Position numbers and translations under genes: made by a program | In this document: positions 7,895-16,330 of the stretch, in pieces | Layout of the letters: the number at the start of each line of letters is the position of its first letter | How positions within the stretch are numbered: the stretch's first letter is position 1 | Notes under the pieces: generated by a model | Told to the model about the DNA's origin: nothing | Database searches by the model: none | The model's input: the letters and a program-made list of their open reading frames with translations, nothing else | NCBI GenBank assembly: GCA_030695565.1 | Contig: JAUYRZ010000120.1 | Span: 1 to 32,204 of the forward strand | Origin: Archangium sp. | GTDB lineage: Bacteria > Myxococcota > Myxococcia > Myxococcales > Myxococcaceae | DNA length: 32,204 nt | Direction: 5' to 3'

Positions 7895-9043
7895 ATGAAG
7901 GTTCTGGTGGCGGACGACACGGATACTCAGCGTCGTATTCTGGTGGGGTTGCTTCAGGAGATGAAGCTCGAGACCGTGGAAGCCTCCACGGGGCAGGAGG
8001 CGCTCGATCACCTGCTGCGGGTCGACGGCCCGTCGGTGGCGTTGATCGACTGGGAGATGCCCACGCTCTCCGGAGTCGAGGTCTGCGCGAGGGTGCGCGA
8101 AGCGACGCTGGAGATCCGCCCGCACCTCATCCTCGTCACGGGCCGCAGCGAACGCGCCGACGTGGTGCAGGCGCTCAAGGCGGGCGCCGACGACTTCCTC
8201 ACCAAGCCACCTCACCCCGCGGAGCTGCAAGCGCGGGTGCAGGTCGGCTTGCGCAACGTGCAGCTCCAGAGCGAGCTGTTGGTGCGCATCAAAGAGCTCA
8301 GTTCGACGCTGCGCCGGCTCGACGTGGTGGGCGGGCTGGCTGCGCAGTCACCGCAGCAGGGTGTGGAGGGCGCGCAGCGTGAGGGCACGCTCCGGCCCCA
8401 GCTCGAGGCGCTCGATGCCGTACGCGGGCTGCACGAACGGTTTTCCTCGGTGTTGGCCAACCTCGGGCCCTCTGATGCCAGCGTTCCCGGGCCTGAGCTG
8501 TGGGCGCATCTCGCGCTGGCGCTCCCGAAGCAGTCGGCGTGGCTCGACGTGACGCTCGAAGTGAGCCGTGCCCTGGCCGCAGCGGCGGTGGAGAAGCTGA
8601 GCGGTCAGCGCGCGACGAGCGATCAAGCCCTGCTCGATTGCGTGAGCGACGTGATGACCCTGGTGGTGCGCGGCTTTCAGCAGCAGTTGGAAACGGCCGG
8701 GGTGGAGGTGCTCAAGCCGATCTCCGGCCGTGGCTTCGTGGGCTCGTTGGCGCTGCCCTCCTCGGCGCACCACCTGCGGATGTCGCGAGGCGGCTGGTCG
8801 ATGCAGGTGGTGGAGACGCCGACCGAGGTGTCGGCCACGCCGTTTGCGCTGCTCAGCCCCGGCAGCATGCTGGTGACGTCGCTGACGCCGCCGAAGCTTC
8901 CCGATGTCGAGGTGCTGGCGAAGGGCACGGTGCTCAAGCCCAGCTATCTGACGCGAGCTGGCAGCTTCTTCCGAGGTGACGCGGCGCAGACGCAGGTCTC
9001 GGTGATGTCAGCGTCGCTGTTCGCGATCGAGCACCGCAGCTGA
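7895..9043 (+). CDS. Response regulator with CheX/CheC-like C-terminal domain (tentative)
   Basis: A 382-residue protein with an N-terminal receiver domain (residues 1 to about 120): acidic pair D7/D8, predicted phospho-acceptor D52 in LIDWEMPTLSG, the conserved Thr in LVTGRSE and the Lys in FLTKPPHP. A short coiled region (LQSELLVRIKELSSTLRRL) links to about 230 residues without a DNA-binding or GGDEF signature. The segment DQALLDCVSDVMTLVVRGFQQQLETAGVEVLKPISGRGF resembles the helix-strand pattern of CheX/CheC-like phosphatase domains; this is inference. ATG at 7895 is chosen over TTG at 7889; neither has a good ribosome site. No partner kinase lies adjacent. It ends 45 nt before a convergent lipoprotein gene. 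Confidence 0.82.
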   Translation: MKVLVADDTDTQRRILVGLLQEMKLETVEASTGQEALDHLLRVDGPSVALIDWEMPTLSGVEVCARVREATLEIRPHLILVTGRSERADVVQALKAGADDFLTKPPHPAELQARVQVGLRNVQLQSELLVRIKELSSTLRRLDVVGGLAAQSPQQGVEGAQREGTLRPQLEALDAVRGLHERFSSVLANLGPSDASVPGPELWAHLALALPKQSAWLDVTLEVSRALAAAAVEKLSGQRATSDQALLDCVSDVMTLVVRGFQQQLETAGVEVLKPISGRGFVGSLALPSSAHHLRMSRGGWSMQVVETPTEVSATPFALLSPGSMLVTSLTPPKLPDVEVLAKGTVLKPSYLTRAGSFFRGDAAQTQVSVMSASLFAIEHRS

Positions 9044-9044
9044 T

Positions 9045-9070
9045 CCCCCTCTCCCTTCGGGAGAAGGGGG
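9045..9070. terminator. Bidirectional hairpin between convergent genes
   Basis: CCCCCT-CTCCC-ttc-GGGAG-a-AGGGGG forms an 11-bp stem with one bulged A and a tight loop, just after the response-regulator stop and before the converging lipoprotein stop at 9089. The adjoining GGGGTCGGGGTGGGG matches the flank of the other dispersed hairpins. There is no T-run, so Rho-independent termination is uncertain. Confidence 0.6.
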
Positions 9071-9088
9071 TCGGGGTGGGGGGCCGAC

Positions 9089-10708
9089 TTAAGGACAACC
9101 CACGAGCGCGAAGTAGATCTCGGTGTTGCCGTTGCGATCGTCACGCCAGCAGAAGGCGAACGTCGTGCCATTCCACAGCGCGGTGGTGAACTCCGACTTC
9201 GAGTTCCCCGTGGAGAGCTTGAGCTCAGCCCCGTTCTTCACGCCGCTCGCCGAGACCTGCGCGAAGTAGATGGCCGGCCGCCCCACGGCGAGCCGATCGT
9301 CTTGCCAGGTCACGCCGTACTGGAACCCGTTCCAGTCGATCGACGGGTAGGCGGAGGTGTTCGCCGCGGTGGTGAGGCGCGCGTCGGGCGCCTGCCGGGT
9401 GCCCTGATCATCGAAGCGCGCGAAGTAGATCTCGGCGTTGCCGGCCCGCGTGTCGCTCCACACGATGGCCCACTCGCGATCGACGTCGTTCCACGACATG
9501 TCGGCCCACGCGGAGTCGCCCGGATCGTTGGTGACCCGCACCTCGGGGCCCACCGGCGACCCGTCAGCGGCCAGGCGGCGGAAGTAGATCTCCCGGTTGC
9601 CGGTGTTCCGGTAGTCGGTCCACACCAGCGCGAAGCTGCTCCCGTTCCACTTCAAGATGGGGCTCGACTGGCGCTCCGCGTTGTTGGTGACGCGCACTTC
9701 GCCGCCGATGCGCGTGCCGCTGCGATCGAAGCGCTGGAAGTAGAGGTCTTGCTTCGAGCCGGTGTTGCGCAGGTCTTCGTACGCCAGCGCGTAGTTGCTC
9801 CCCGTCCACACCAGGTCGGGCCAATCAGAGTCACCGGTGGCGTTGGTCAGGCGCAACGCGGCGCCGGTGGGCTGACCGTTGGCGGCCAGCGGGCGGTACC
9901 AGAGCTCGGAGTCGGCGTTGTTGTCGGACTCCGAATACACGAGGCCCCAGGTCTGACCGTTCCACGCGAGGGCAGGGTGCGACGAGGTGCCGTTGGTGTT
10001 CGAGACGCGGAGGTCGTTGGCCGAGCTGCGCGCGCCCTGCGAGGTGAGACCGGCGAAGTAGATCTGCCCCTTCGGGCCATCGCGCTTGTCCTGCCAGACG
10101 GTGCCGAAACCGGTGTCGCTCTTGGCGATGTAGACGAAGTCGCTGGAGGCGTTGTCGTTGGTGATGCGCAGGTCGCCGGTGGTGTTGCCCACCAGGCCCT
10201 CGTCGACGGTGCCGTCGCAGTTGTCGTCTTTGCCGTTGCAGATCTCGGTGATGCCCGCGCCGGGCATGCAGGCCACGGGCACGCCCGCGTTGCACGACCC
10301 GCCGACCGCCGCGCACTCACCCACGCCGCACATCTGGGGCATCAGGTTGTCGTCGACCGTGCCGTTGCAGTCGTCATCGATGCCGTTGCAGGTCTCGCTT
10401 GAGGGGCCGAAGGGCATGCACATCGCCGGAGCGCCGCCGATGCAGCTGTACACCGTGCGCGCGCAGGCGCCCACGCCGCAGTCGACGGTGGGCAGGTCTT
10501 CGTCGATCGCCTCGTCGCAGTCGTCGTCGACGCCGTTGCAGATCTCAGCGGTGGGGTTGCAGCCGGGGCAATCGCCGCGGTCCACGCAGGTGCCGGCATC
10601 GAAGCCCGGCGGAACCGGGTCGATGGGCTTGATGCGCGTGTCGCCACAAGCACAGCCGGCGAAGAACGACCCGAAGAGAAACAGCGCGGCGAGGCGGTGA
10701 ACCGACAT
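9089..10708 (-). CDS. MopE-motif lipoprotein with seven propeller-like repeats
   Basis: A 539-residue lipoprotein. The ATG at 10708 begins the signal peptide MSVHRLAALFLFGSFFAGC with lipobox Cys19; the longer frame upstream adds residues without a signal. Three MopE-type motifs lie at residues 55-72 (EICNGVDDDCDEAIDEDL), 105-122 and 155-172. Residues about 180-539 contain seven repeats of about 50 residues, each with (D/E)xR(V/L)(T/S)N, a WN(G)xxxxxxW core and (D/N)xEIYFA. This is consistent with a seven-bladed beta-propeller. It is probably exported and surface-attached, with a binding role unknown. It is convergent with the response regulator and divergent from the ankyrin gene. Confidence 0.87.
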   Translation of the reverse strand: MSVHRLAALFLFGSFFAGCACGDTRIKPIDPVPPGFDAGTCVDRGDCPGCNPTAEICNGVDDDCDEAIDEDLPTVDCGVGACARTVYSCIGGAPAMCMPFGPSSETCNGIDDDCNGTVDDNLMPQMCGVGECAAVGGSCNAGVPVACMPGAGITEICNGKDDNCDGTVDEGLVGNTTGDLRITNDNASSDFVYIAKSDTGFGTVWQDKRDGPKGQIYFAGLTSQGARSSANDLRVSNTNGTSSHPALAWNGQTWGLVYSESDNNADSELWYRPLAANGQPTGAALRLTNATGDSDWPDLVWTGSNYALAYEDLRNTGSKQDLYFQRFDRSGTRIGGEVRVTNNAERQSSPILKWNGSSFALVWTDYRNTGNREIYFRRLAADGSPVGPEVRVTNDPGDSAWADMSWNDVDREWAIVWSDTRAGNAEIYFARFDDQGTRQAPDARLTTAANTSAYPSIDWNGFQYGVTWQDDRLAVGRPAIYFAQVSASGVKNGAELKLSTGNSKSEFTTALWNGTTFAFCWRDDRNGNTEIYFALVGCP

Positions 10709-10838
10709 GGACCGCGTGTGCCACAGGTGCGCAGGTGCTGTCACTTCACCTCGGGGTCACAGTCCCATGGCAGTGACATGCCGGTGTTTCTCAGGAAGTG
10801 AGAGCGGCAGGTTTCCTGTACATTCCCGCGCCAACCCC

Positions 10839-11306
10839 ATGACTCTGTACGAGGCAGTCGAGACCGGTGACGTCGAGCAGGTGAAGGCCGCGTTGGCCAT
10901 GAAGCCTGATGTGAACATGCTGGGCCCCGACAAGCGCACGCCGCTGATCGAGGCGGCGGGGCAGGGGGCTCTGGAGATCGTCAAGCTGCTGCTGGCGGCG
11001 GGTGCCGAGCCGCGTTGCCGCGACGCGCACGACGAGACGGCGCTCCTGCGCGCCGCAGCCAATGGTCACCTGGAGGTCGCCCGGGCTCTTTCGCCCCACG
11101 CCGAAGATGAAGAGCGTGAGCTGGCCCGCTCGTTTCTGGCCGCCGCGGGGTTGACCGCGGAGCAGGCAACGGTCGAAGAAGAAGTCGGCCTCAAGCGCAA
11201 GGCCGTGGAGTTCGTGGCGCGCGCTGCCGGGTTCGTCGGCCACGACGACGCCCTCGGCCGGGTGGCCCGGGTCGAGCGGGCCGAAAAGAACGCGAAGAAG
11301 AAGTGA
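10839..11306 (+). CDS. Small ankyrin-repeat protein
   Basis: A 155-residue cytoplasmic protein. The ATG at 10839 is chosen because ankyrin homology starts immediately (MTLYEAVETGDVEQVKAAL); the upstream open frame is unrelated. Ankyrin units are visible at about 1-30, 31-63 (TPLIEAAGQGALEIVKLLLAAGAEP) and 64-92 (TALLRAAANGHLEVARAL). The C-terminal half is charged, with a Lys-rich end. Ankyrins bind protein partners, and none can be named here. Divergent from the propeller lipoprotein; followed 67 nt later by a TetR-type regulator on the same strand. Confidence 0.85.
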   Translation: MTLYEAVETGDVEQVKAALAMKPDVNMLGPDKRTPLIEAAGQGALEIVKLLLAAGAEPRCRDAHDETALLRAAANGHLEVARALSPHAEDEERELARSFLAAAGLTAEQATVEEEVGLKRKAVEFVARAAGFVGHDDALGRVARVERAEKNAKKK

Positions 11307-11373
11307 AGCCGACGACGACGCTTCTGGAGTGGAGCCGCCAGCAGCGGAACGCTGCGCAGATGATGGAGACACA

Positions 11374-12066
11374 GTGAAGGCAGCGATGAAGCACGCGCGA
11401 GGAAGACGGGAAGTCTCCACTCCGAAGGGCCAGGCGTTGAAGCGGCCGGGGCCGGTGGGTGGCGTCAGGGATCTCAACCGGCAGAAGAAGGCCCAGGCGA
11501 TCCGCGACGCGGCGCTGCTGCTGTTCCTCGAGCGGGGCATCGAGGCCGTCTCGGTCGACGACATCATGCAGGCGGCCCAGATGGCGAAGGGCAGCTTCTA
11601 TCGGTATTACGTCGACCAGACGGCGCTGGTGGATGACCTGATGTCGCCCACCAGGGCGCTGCTGATCGGCGCGCTCGAGCTGTGTTCGCGCGAGCTGGAG
11701 ACCGCAGCTTCTCGTGAGGCGATGATCAAGGCGTACACGCGCATCGGCGACGTGCTGGCGACGTTGTTGATGGAGCAGCCAGGCCCGGTGCGGCTGTTTC
11801 TCCAGGAGTCGCGTGCGCCGGCGCAGGGGGCGCGCAGGCCGATCATTCAGCTCTCGCAGCAGGTGTCGCGGTACGCGATCGAGATGACCAAGACGGCGCA
11901 GCGGCACGGCATCTTGAAGCCGATTCCGGTCGCGGTGAGCGCGTTGACCGTGGTCGGAGCGGCCGAGCGGCTTCTCCTGGCGGTGCTGCACGAAGAAGAC
12001 ATCGGCAACGTGCTCGAAGTGCCCGCAGCCCTGACGACCCTCATCCTGGACGGCCTCCGAGTTTGA
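11374..12066 (+). CDS. TetR-family transcriptional regulator
   Basis: A repressor-type DNA-binding protein of about 230 residues. The N-terminal helix-turn-helix is clear: KKAQAIRDAALLLFLERGIE, then VSVDDIMQAAQMAKGSFYRYY, the TetR recognition helix. The ligand domain is not identifiable. The start is uncertain: GTG 11374 has GGAG 5 nt upstream, while ATG 11386 has AAGG at similar spacing. A basic, poorly conserved leader of about 35 residues precedes the HTH. The next gene downstream is about 400 bp away and separated by a gene remnant, so the target is not evident from context. Confidence 0.88.
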   Translation: MKAAMKHARGRREVSTPKGQALKRPGPVGGVRDLNRQKKAQAIRDAALLLFLERGIEAVSVDDIMQAAQMAKGSFYRYYVDQTALVDDLMSPTRALLIGALELCSRELETAASREAMIKAYTRIGDVLATLLMEQPGPVRLFLQESRAPAQGARRPIIQLSQQVSRYAIEMTKTAQRHGILKPIPVAVSALTVVGAAERLLLAVLHEEDIGNVLEVPAALTTLILDGLRV

Positions 12067-12123
12067 ATTGGAGGGAAAGTCGACGGCGCTCTCATTGACG
12101 AGACGCGAGCGCCTCTGCAATAG

Positions 12124-12372
12124 CCGCCGCCGTGCGAAACCACGCCTGGTCTCTCCTCGCTGGGCTCCACTTGCTCCTTCACGGGCCCGTATGGACAGTG
12201 CGGCACCCTCTCGGAGTATCTCTACTGCACCGCCACACAGACGGCGCCGATGGGTGTGTGCGCGAACCAGAAGAGCACCGGCGCAAGCTGCACGCGATTC
12301 CAGGAGTGCAGGACCGGTTGCACGAACGGCACCTGCACGGCTCCCACCTTCTGTCAGGACGAGACGCCCTGA
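12124..12372 (+). pseudogene. Remnant of a Cys-rich secreted protein gene
   Basis: The region 12067-12460 has no intact gene. One frame from 12124 to the TGA at 12370 encodes an 82-residue Cys-rich stretch, including STCSFTGPYGQCGTLSEYLYC and, near the end, SCTRFQECRTGCTNGTCTAPTFC. The regular Cys spacing and Gly/Thr-rich content look like a real disulfide-rich domain of the kind common in myxobacterial surface proteins. There is no usable start codon before residue 60 and the frame is closed by TAG at 12121. I read it as the 3' remnant of a decayed gene; a novel start or an assembly error is possible. Confidence 0.45.
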
Positions 12373-12460
12373 GCATTCGTTCGGACGAAGAGGTTCGCAA
12401 ACGTGACACCTCCGTCGCCCGTCTCGACGCCACCGCACACTTCCGACTAAGCGGCGAAAC

Positions 12461-14101
12461 GTGGCAACCAAACGACTCAGCCTGATCCCGCTGCTGCTCC
12501 TGACGGCCTGCGGCCCTGTCGCCGTCGCAGCCGACGGCGCGGTGATCGACGAAGACGCTGGCCTCGAAGTCGATGCAGGTGACGTCGACGCCGGAGCTGA
12601 TGCAGGCACCAGCACGGACGCCGGAACGCCCGATGCCGGAATGACCGACGCAGGCATGCCCGACGCAGGCCGCCCCGACGCTGGAATGCCCGGCGATGGC
12701 GGCAACCCGATGACCCTGGTGACCGTCTCACACGAGCGCGAGCTGCGCGGTGTCTGGGTGGCCTCGGTGCTGAACCTCGACTGGCCTGCATCGAACAACC
12801 TGAGCGTCGACGCCGGCCGCGCTTCGCTGACTGTCCTCGTCGACTCGATGGCCGACGCCGGCCTCAACGCGCTCTTCTTCCAGGTGCGCCCTGAATCCGA
12901 CGCGCTCTACCCCTCGACCCTCGAGCCCTGGAGCCGCTTCCTCACCGGCACCCAGGGTCAGCACCCGGGCTGGGATCCGCTCGACGAGCTGCTCAGGCTC
13001 GCCCACGCACGGGGCCTCGAAGTGCACGCGTGGGTGAACCCGTACCGCGGGCTGCAGAGCTCGACGGTCACCACCGCGGCGAACCACGTCACGCGCACGC
13101 TCGCGAGCGCCGCCATCACCTACAACGGCGCGGTGGTGATGAACCCGGGCGAGCCCGCGGTGCGGCGGCATGTCGAGGCGGTGGTGAGCGATCTGCTCGA
13201 GCGCTACGACGTCGACGGGCTGCACTTCGACGACTACTTCTATCCGTACCCCGACATGAACGGCACGCCGTTCCCCGACTCGGCCACCTACGCGGGCTAC
13301 ACGGCCGACGGTGGCACGATGAACCTGGGCGACTGGCGCCGCGACAACGTGAACACGCTGGTGCGCGAGGTGATGGGCATCGTGACCAACGATCACCCCA
13401 CGGTGCGGTTCGGCATCTCTCCGTTCGGCATCTGGAGGAGCAACATGCCGGTGCCGGGGCTCGACGCGTACAGCGTGATCTCCTGCGATGCGCCGACGTG
13501 GATGGCCAACGGGTGGGTCGACTACTTGACCCCGCAGCTCTACTGGCGCGAGGGCAGCGCGCAGGACTACTCGACGCTGGCGAGCTGGTGGGCGATGCGG
13601 AACATGGGCGGGCGGCACCTGTTCCCGGGGCACGCGGTGCATCAGCTGTCGAACGTGGGGACAGCGCAGAACTGGCCGCTCTCGGAGATCCGCGACCAGA
13701 TCGCCATCACGCGTTCACTCAAGGCGCAGGGGGCGCAGGGGGCCGTGCATTTCCGCTCGGCCTTCATCCAGAGCAACCTCAAGGGCGTGCACACGATGTT
13801 CAAGACCGAGGCGTACGCGAAGCCGGCCCTGCCTCCGGTGTTGCCGCGTGTTGGAGCCAGCGTGGCGCCGGCGGTGCCCTTCGTGAACGTGGTGGGCAGC
13901 TCGTTGTCGGTGACGAACCCGTTGCCGGCGACGGTGCGGTTCTTCACGCTGTATCGCGAGCTTTCACCCGGCCAGTGGGAGCTGCGGCGCGTGTTGGGCG
14001 GCGCGCAGGTGAGCTTCCCGATCTCCTCGGGGACGTGGGCCGTCAGCGCGATCGGTCGCGGCGGCGCAGAGTCGCAAGGCGTCAAAGTCGTCATCCCCTG
14101 A
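12461..14101 (+). CDS. GHL10 (DUF187/YngK-type) glycosyl hydrolase-like lipoprotein
   Basis: A 546-residue lipoprotein with a GTG start giving MATKRLSLIPLLLLTAC (lipobox Cys17). Residues about 30-82 are a linker of repeated DAG tripeptides (TDAG, PDAG), typical of myxobacterial exported proteins. The catalytic-type domain runs from about 92 to 430 and shows the GHL10 pattern: ELRGVWVASVLNLDWP, FFQVRPESDALYPS, EVHAWVNPYRG, YDVDGLHFDDYFYPYP, RFGISPFGIWR and YLTPQLYW. This family has a TIM barrel and is proposed to act on peptidoglycan or other envelope glycans; the substrate is unproven. The D-D pair in DGLHFDDYF is the likely catalytic site. The C-terminal about 90 residues form a fibronectin-like module. 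Confidence 0.9.
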   Translation: MATKRLSLIPLLLLTACGPVAVAADGAVIDEDAGLEVDAGDVDAGADAGTSTDAGTPDAGMTDAGMPDAGRPDAGMPGDGGNPMTLVTVSHERELRGVWVASVLNLDWPASNNLSVDAGRASLTVLVDSMADAGLNALFFQVRPESDALYPSTLEPWSRFLTGTQGQHPGWDPLDELLRLAHARGLEVHAWVNPYRGLQSSTVTTAANHVTRTLASAAITYNGAVVMNPGEPAVRRHVEAVVSDLLERYDVDGLHFDDYFYPYPDMNGTPFPDSATYAGYTADGGTMNLGDWRRDNVNTLVREVMGIVTNDHPTVRFGISPFGIWRSNMPVPGLDAYSVISCDAPTWMANGWVDYLTPQLYWREGSAQDYSTLASWWAMRNMGGRHLFPGHAVHQLSNVGTAQNWPLSEIRDQIAITRSLKAQGAQGAVHFRSAFIQSNLKGVHTMFKTEAYAKPALPPVLPRVGASVAPAVPFVNVVGSSLSVTNPLPATVRFFTLYRELSPGQWELRRVLGGAQVSFPISSGTWAVSAIGRGGAESQGVKVVIP

Positions 14102-14130
14102 TCAACAAGACGCACCATCTCCACCATCTC

Positions 14131-14155
14131 CCTCTCCCGGCTTCGCAGGGCGAGG
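14131..14155. terminator. Degenerate palindromic repeat between convergent genes
   Basis: CCTC-t-CCC ... GGG-c-GAGG with a 9-nt loop is an imperfect copy of the dispersed hairpin family. It lies between the converging GHL10 and yaeQ stops and ends one base before the yaeQ stop codon. A role as a bidirectional terminator is inferred from position. Confidence 0.4.
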
Positions 14156-14704
14156 TTAGAAGCTGCCGCGCACCAACGGCCCGTCGAGCGTGTTCGTGCC
14201 GGTGTCGACGTAGAAGTGATCGCCCGACAGCGTGACGGTCAACTTGTGGCGCCGCTCTTCCAACGCCGCCAGCTCGCGCAGGAACGTGTTGTCGAGCGCC
14301 GCGAACTCCGCCTTCGCCAGCCGGTTGAGCTTCGCCGCCGCGCCTTCAGCGAGGAACGCCGCCTGCCGCTCCTCGCTCTCGAACAGCACGTTCACCTTGC
14401 CGTTGGCGTTCTGATCCACCGCCTTCTGGATCTTCGCCGGATCGCCTTTGCCCACCCGCACCCAGCGCGTGACCACGTTGGTGTAGTCGAGCGTCTGCAG
14501 ATCCGGCGCGTCGGGATCACTCAGGCCCGGGCCGAACGTGAGGCGCTCTTCCCACAACCAGCAGTAGGCCATCACCTTGAGCCAGGCGCGCTCCATCAAC
14601 TCGGAAGGATGACGGGCGAGCTTGAAGGAGAGCTGCTGCTCGACTTTGCGATCGACGTTCGAGAGAGCGATCTGAAAGTCGTAGAGGATTGCGGTGAGTG
14701 CCAT
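14156..14704 (-). CDS. yaeQ: YaeQ family protein
   Basis: A 182-residue cytoplasmic protein. It opens MALTAILYDFQIALSNVDR and continues with LARHPSE, MERAWLKVMAYC and EERLTFGPGLSDPDAPDL, all characteristic of the YaeQ family, which has a PD-(D/E)XK nuclease-like fold of uncertain activity. Length matches the E. coli homologue. It is last in a minus-strand cluster, starting 12 nt after the acyl-CoA dehydrogenase stop, so it is probably cotranscribed. The link to lipid metabolism is contextual only. Confidence 0.92.
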   Translation of the reverse strand: MALTAILYDFQIALSNVDRKVEQQLSFKLARHPSELMERAWLKVMAYCWLWEERLTFGPGLSDPDAPDLQTLDYTNVVTRWVRVGKGDPAKIQKAVDQNANGKVNVLFESEERQAAFLAEGAAAKLNRLAKAEFAALDNTFLRELAALEERRHKLTVTLSGDHFYVDTGTNTLDGPLVRGSF

Positions 14705-14716
14705 GAACGAAAAACC

Positions 14717-15949
14717 TCAGCGGCCGTGACCGCGTTTCTGAAGCTCCAGCTTTGCGATCAGCCCCTTGTGCACTTCATCGGGGCCGTCGGCCAGCCGCAA
14801 TGAACGCGCCTGCGCGAAGAAGCCGGTGAGCAGGGTGTCTTGCGACACGCCCGCGCCGCCGTGAATCTGAATGGCGTCGTCGACCACCTTCTGCAGCATC
14901 GAAGGAGCGACCACTTTGATCGCTGCGATCTCCGTCATCGCGCCGAGGGCACCCAGCTCATCGAGCTTCCACGCCGCGTGCAGCGTGAGCAGGCGTGCTT
15001 GATCGATCGCCACCCGGGCTTCCGCGATGCGCTCGCGGTTGCCGCCGAGGTTCACCAGCGGCTTGCCGAACGCAGTGCGCTGAGCACCCCGGTCGATCAT
15101 CAGCTCGAGCGACTTCTCGGCAGCGCCGATGCACCGCATGCAGTGATGAATGCGGCCCGGCCCCAGGCGACCCTGCGCGATCTCGAAGCCGCGACCGGGC
15201 CCCGCGATGACGCTGTCCAGCGGCAGGCGCACCTGGGTGAACTGCACCTCGCCGTGGCCGTGCGGCGCGTCGTAGTCGCCGAACACCTTGAGCATGCGGG
15301 TGATCTTCACGCCGGGCGTGTCGAGCGGCACCAGCACCATCGAGTGTTGCGCGTGGCGATTGCCGCTCGCGTCCGGCGTGCGCGCCATGAAGATGGCCAC
15401 CTTCGCGCGCGGATCGCCGAGCCCCGAGGTCCACCACTTGGTGCCGTCGAGCACGATTTCGTTTCCGTCGACGACCGCGGTCGCCTGCATGTTGGTCGCG
15501 TCCGACGAGGCGACCTCAGGCTCGGTCATGCAGAACACCGAGCGGATTTCGCCCGCGAGCAACGGCTCGAGCCAGCGCTTCTTCTGCGCGTCGGAGCCGT
15601 AGCGGTAGAGCACCTCCATGTTGCCGGTGTCGGGGGCGTTGCAGTTGAAGACCTCGGGCGCGAGCAGGCTGCGGCCCGTGGCTTCGGCGATCGGCGCGTA
15701 CTCCAGCGTGCTCAACCCCGCGCCGAGCTTCTCGTCGGGGAGAAACAGGTTCCACAAGCCCGCCGCGCGCGCCTTCGCCTTCAACGTCTCCACCAGCGGG
15801 TGAACGCGCCAACGCGTCCAGTCGCCATCGGAGTTGGTCTGATGCACCTCGTGCCAGTACTTCGCTTCGACCGGCTCGAGGTGATCAGCCATGAAGCGCT
15901 GAACGCGCTCGAGGTATTCGCGACTGCGTGCGCTGGCTTCGAAGTTCAT
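14717..15949 (-). CDS. Acyl-CoA dehydrogenase (ACAD10/11-like)
   Basis: A 410-residue FAD enzyme that alpha,beta-dehydrogenates acyl-CoA, passing electrons to ETF. Visible features are the helical N-domain, FAD/substrate strand FCMTEPEVASSDATN (139-153), DGTKWWTSGLGDP, the C-domain RTAFGKPLVNLGGNRERIAEARV, and IQIHGGAGVSQDTLL near the FAD-contacting end. The terminal DGPDEVHKGLIAKLEL matches the long-chain/ACAD11-type branch, so a typical medium-chain Glu is not expected at the usual place. Substrate length cannot be told from sequence. Its ATG is one base after the stop of the upstream small lipoprotein gene. Confidence 0.93.
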   Translation of the reverse strand: MNFEASARSREYLERVQRFMADHLEPVEAKYWHEVHQTNSDGDWTRWRVHPLVETLKAKARAAGLWNLFLPDEKLGAGLSTLEYAPIAEATGRSLLAPEVFNCNAPDTGNMEVLYRYGSDAQKKRWLEPLLAGEIRSVFCMTEPEVASSDATNMQATAVVDGNEIVLDGTKWWTSGLGDPRAKVAIFMARTPDASGNRHAQHSMVLVPLDTPGVKITRMLKVFGDYDAPHGHGEVQFTQVRLPLDSVIAGPGRGFEIAQGRLGPGRIHHCMRCIGAAEKSLELMIDRGAQRTAFGKPLVNLGGNRERIAEARVAIDQARLLTLHAAWKLDELGALGAMTEIAAIKVVAPSMLQKVVDDAIQIHGGAGVSQDTLLTGFFAQARSLRLADGPDEVHKGLIAKLELQKRGHGR

Positions 15950-15950
15950 C

Positions 15951-16322
15951 TCAACGCACGGGAGGCGCCATGAGCGGCGCCGGCATGTTGTTGGACCGCA
16001 CCGCGATGCCTTGAATGATGGTGCAGTAGCGGCTGACCACGATGAAGTTCTGGTAGTACGTCTCGGCCGTCACCTGGATGAGTGCGTCGCCGCCCATCCG
16101 CTTGATCGCGTCGGCCATCGCGTCCTGCATGTTGTTACCCGTGGTGATGGGAATGACGCTCAGCAGGTACCAGAGGCAGTCGGTCTCTTCGACGGGGCCG
16201 ATCTCCGTGTAGCCGCCCTGCTCGAGCGGCTTGGTCGACGCCATCATCGCCACGGGGGAACGGATGCAGCCGGTGCTCAGCAGCGCAACTGCGGTCGCCA
16301 ACAGCAGGGGTCGGGAGTTCAT
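15951..16322 (-). CDS. Small lipoprotein of unknown function
   Basis: A 123-residue protein. The ATG at 16322 begins the lipoprotein signal MNSRPLLLATAVALLSTGC (lipobox Cys19). The mature part contains GPVEETDCLWYLLSVIPITTGNN and DAMADAIKRMGGDALIQVT, then YYQNFIVVSRYCTIIQGIAVR. The pattern of an Ala/Asp helix followed by GGDALI and a hydrophobic strand resembles small TRL-like or related envelope lipoproteins, but I cannot assign a family. It lies between a Nudix gene (8-nt gap) and an acyl-CoA dehydrogenase (1-nt gap), indicating cotranscription. Confidence 0.83.
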   Translation of the reverse strand: MNSRPLLLATAVALLSTGCIRSPVAMMASTKPLEQGGYTEIGPVEETDCLWYLLSVIPITTGNNMQDAMADAIKRMGGDALIQVTAETYYQNFIVVSRYCTIIQGIAVRSNNMPAPLMAPPVR

Positions 16323-16330
16323 GACCGCGC

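Noticed and set aside
12132-12485. 117-codon plus-strand frame in the TetR-glycosidase gap
   Set aside because: His/Arg-rich content is a shadow of the Cys-rich remnant in another frame and overlaps the next gene's start.
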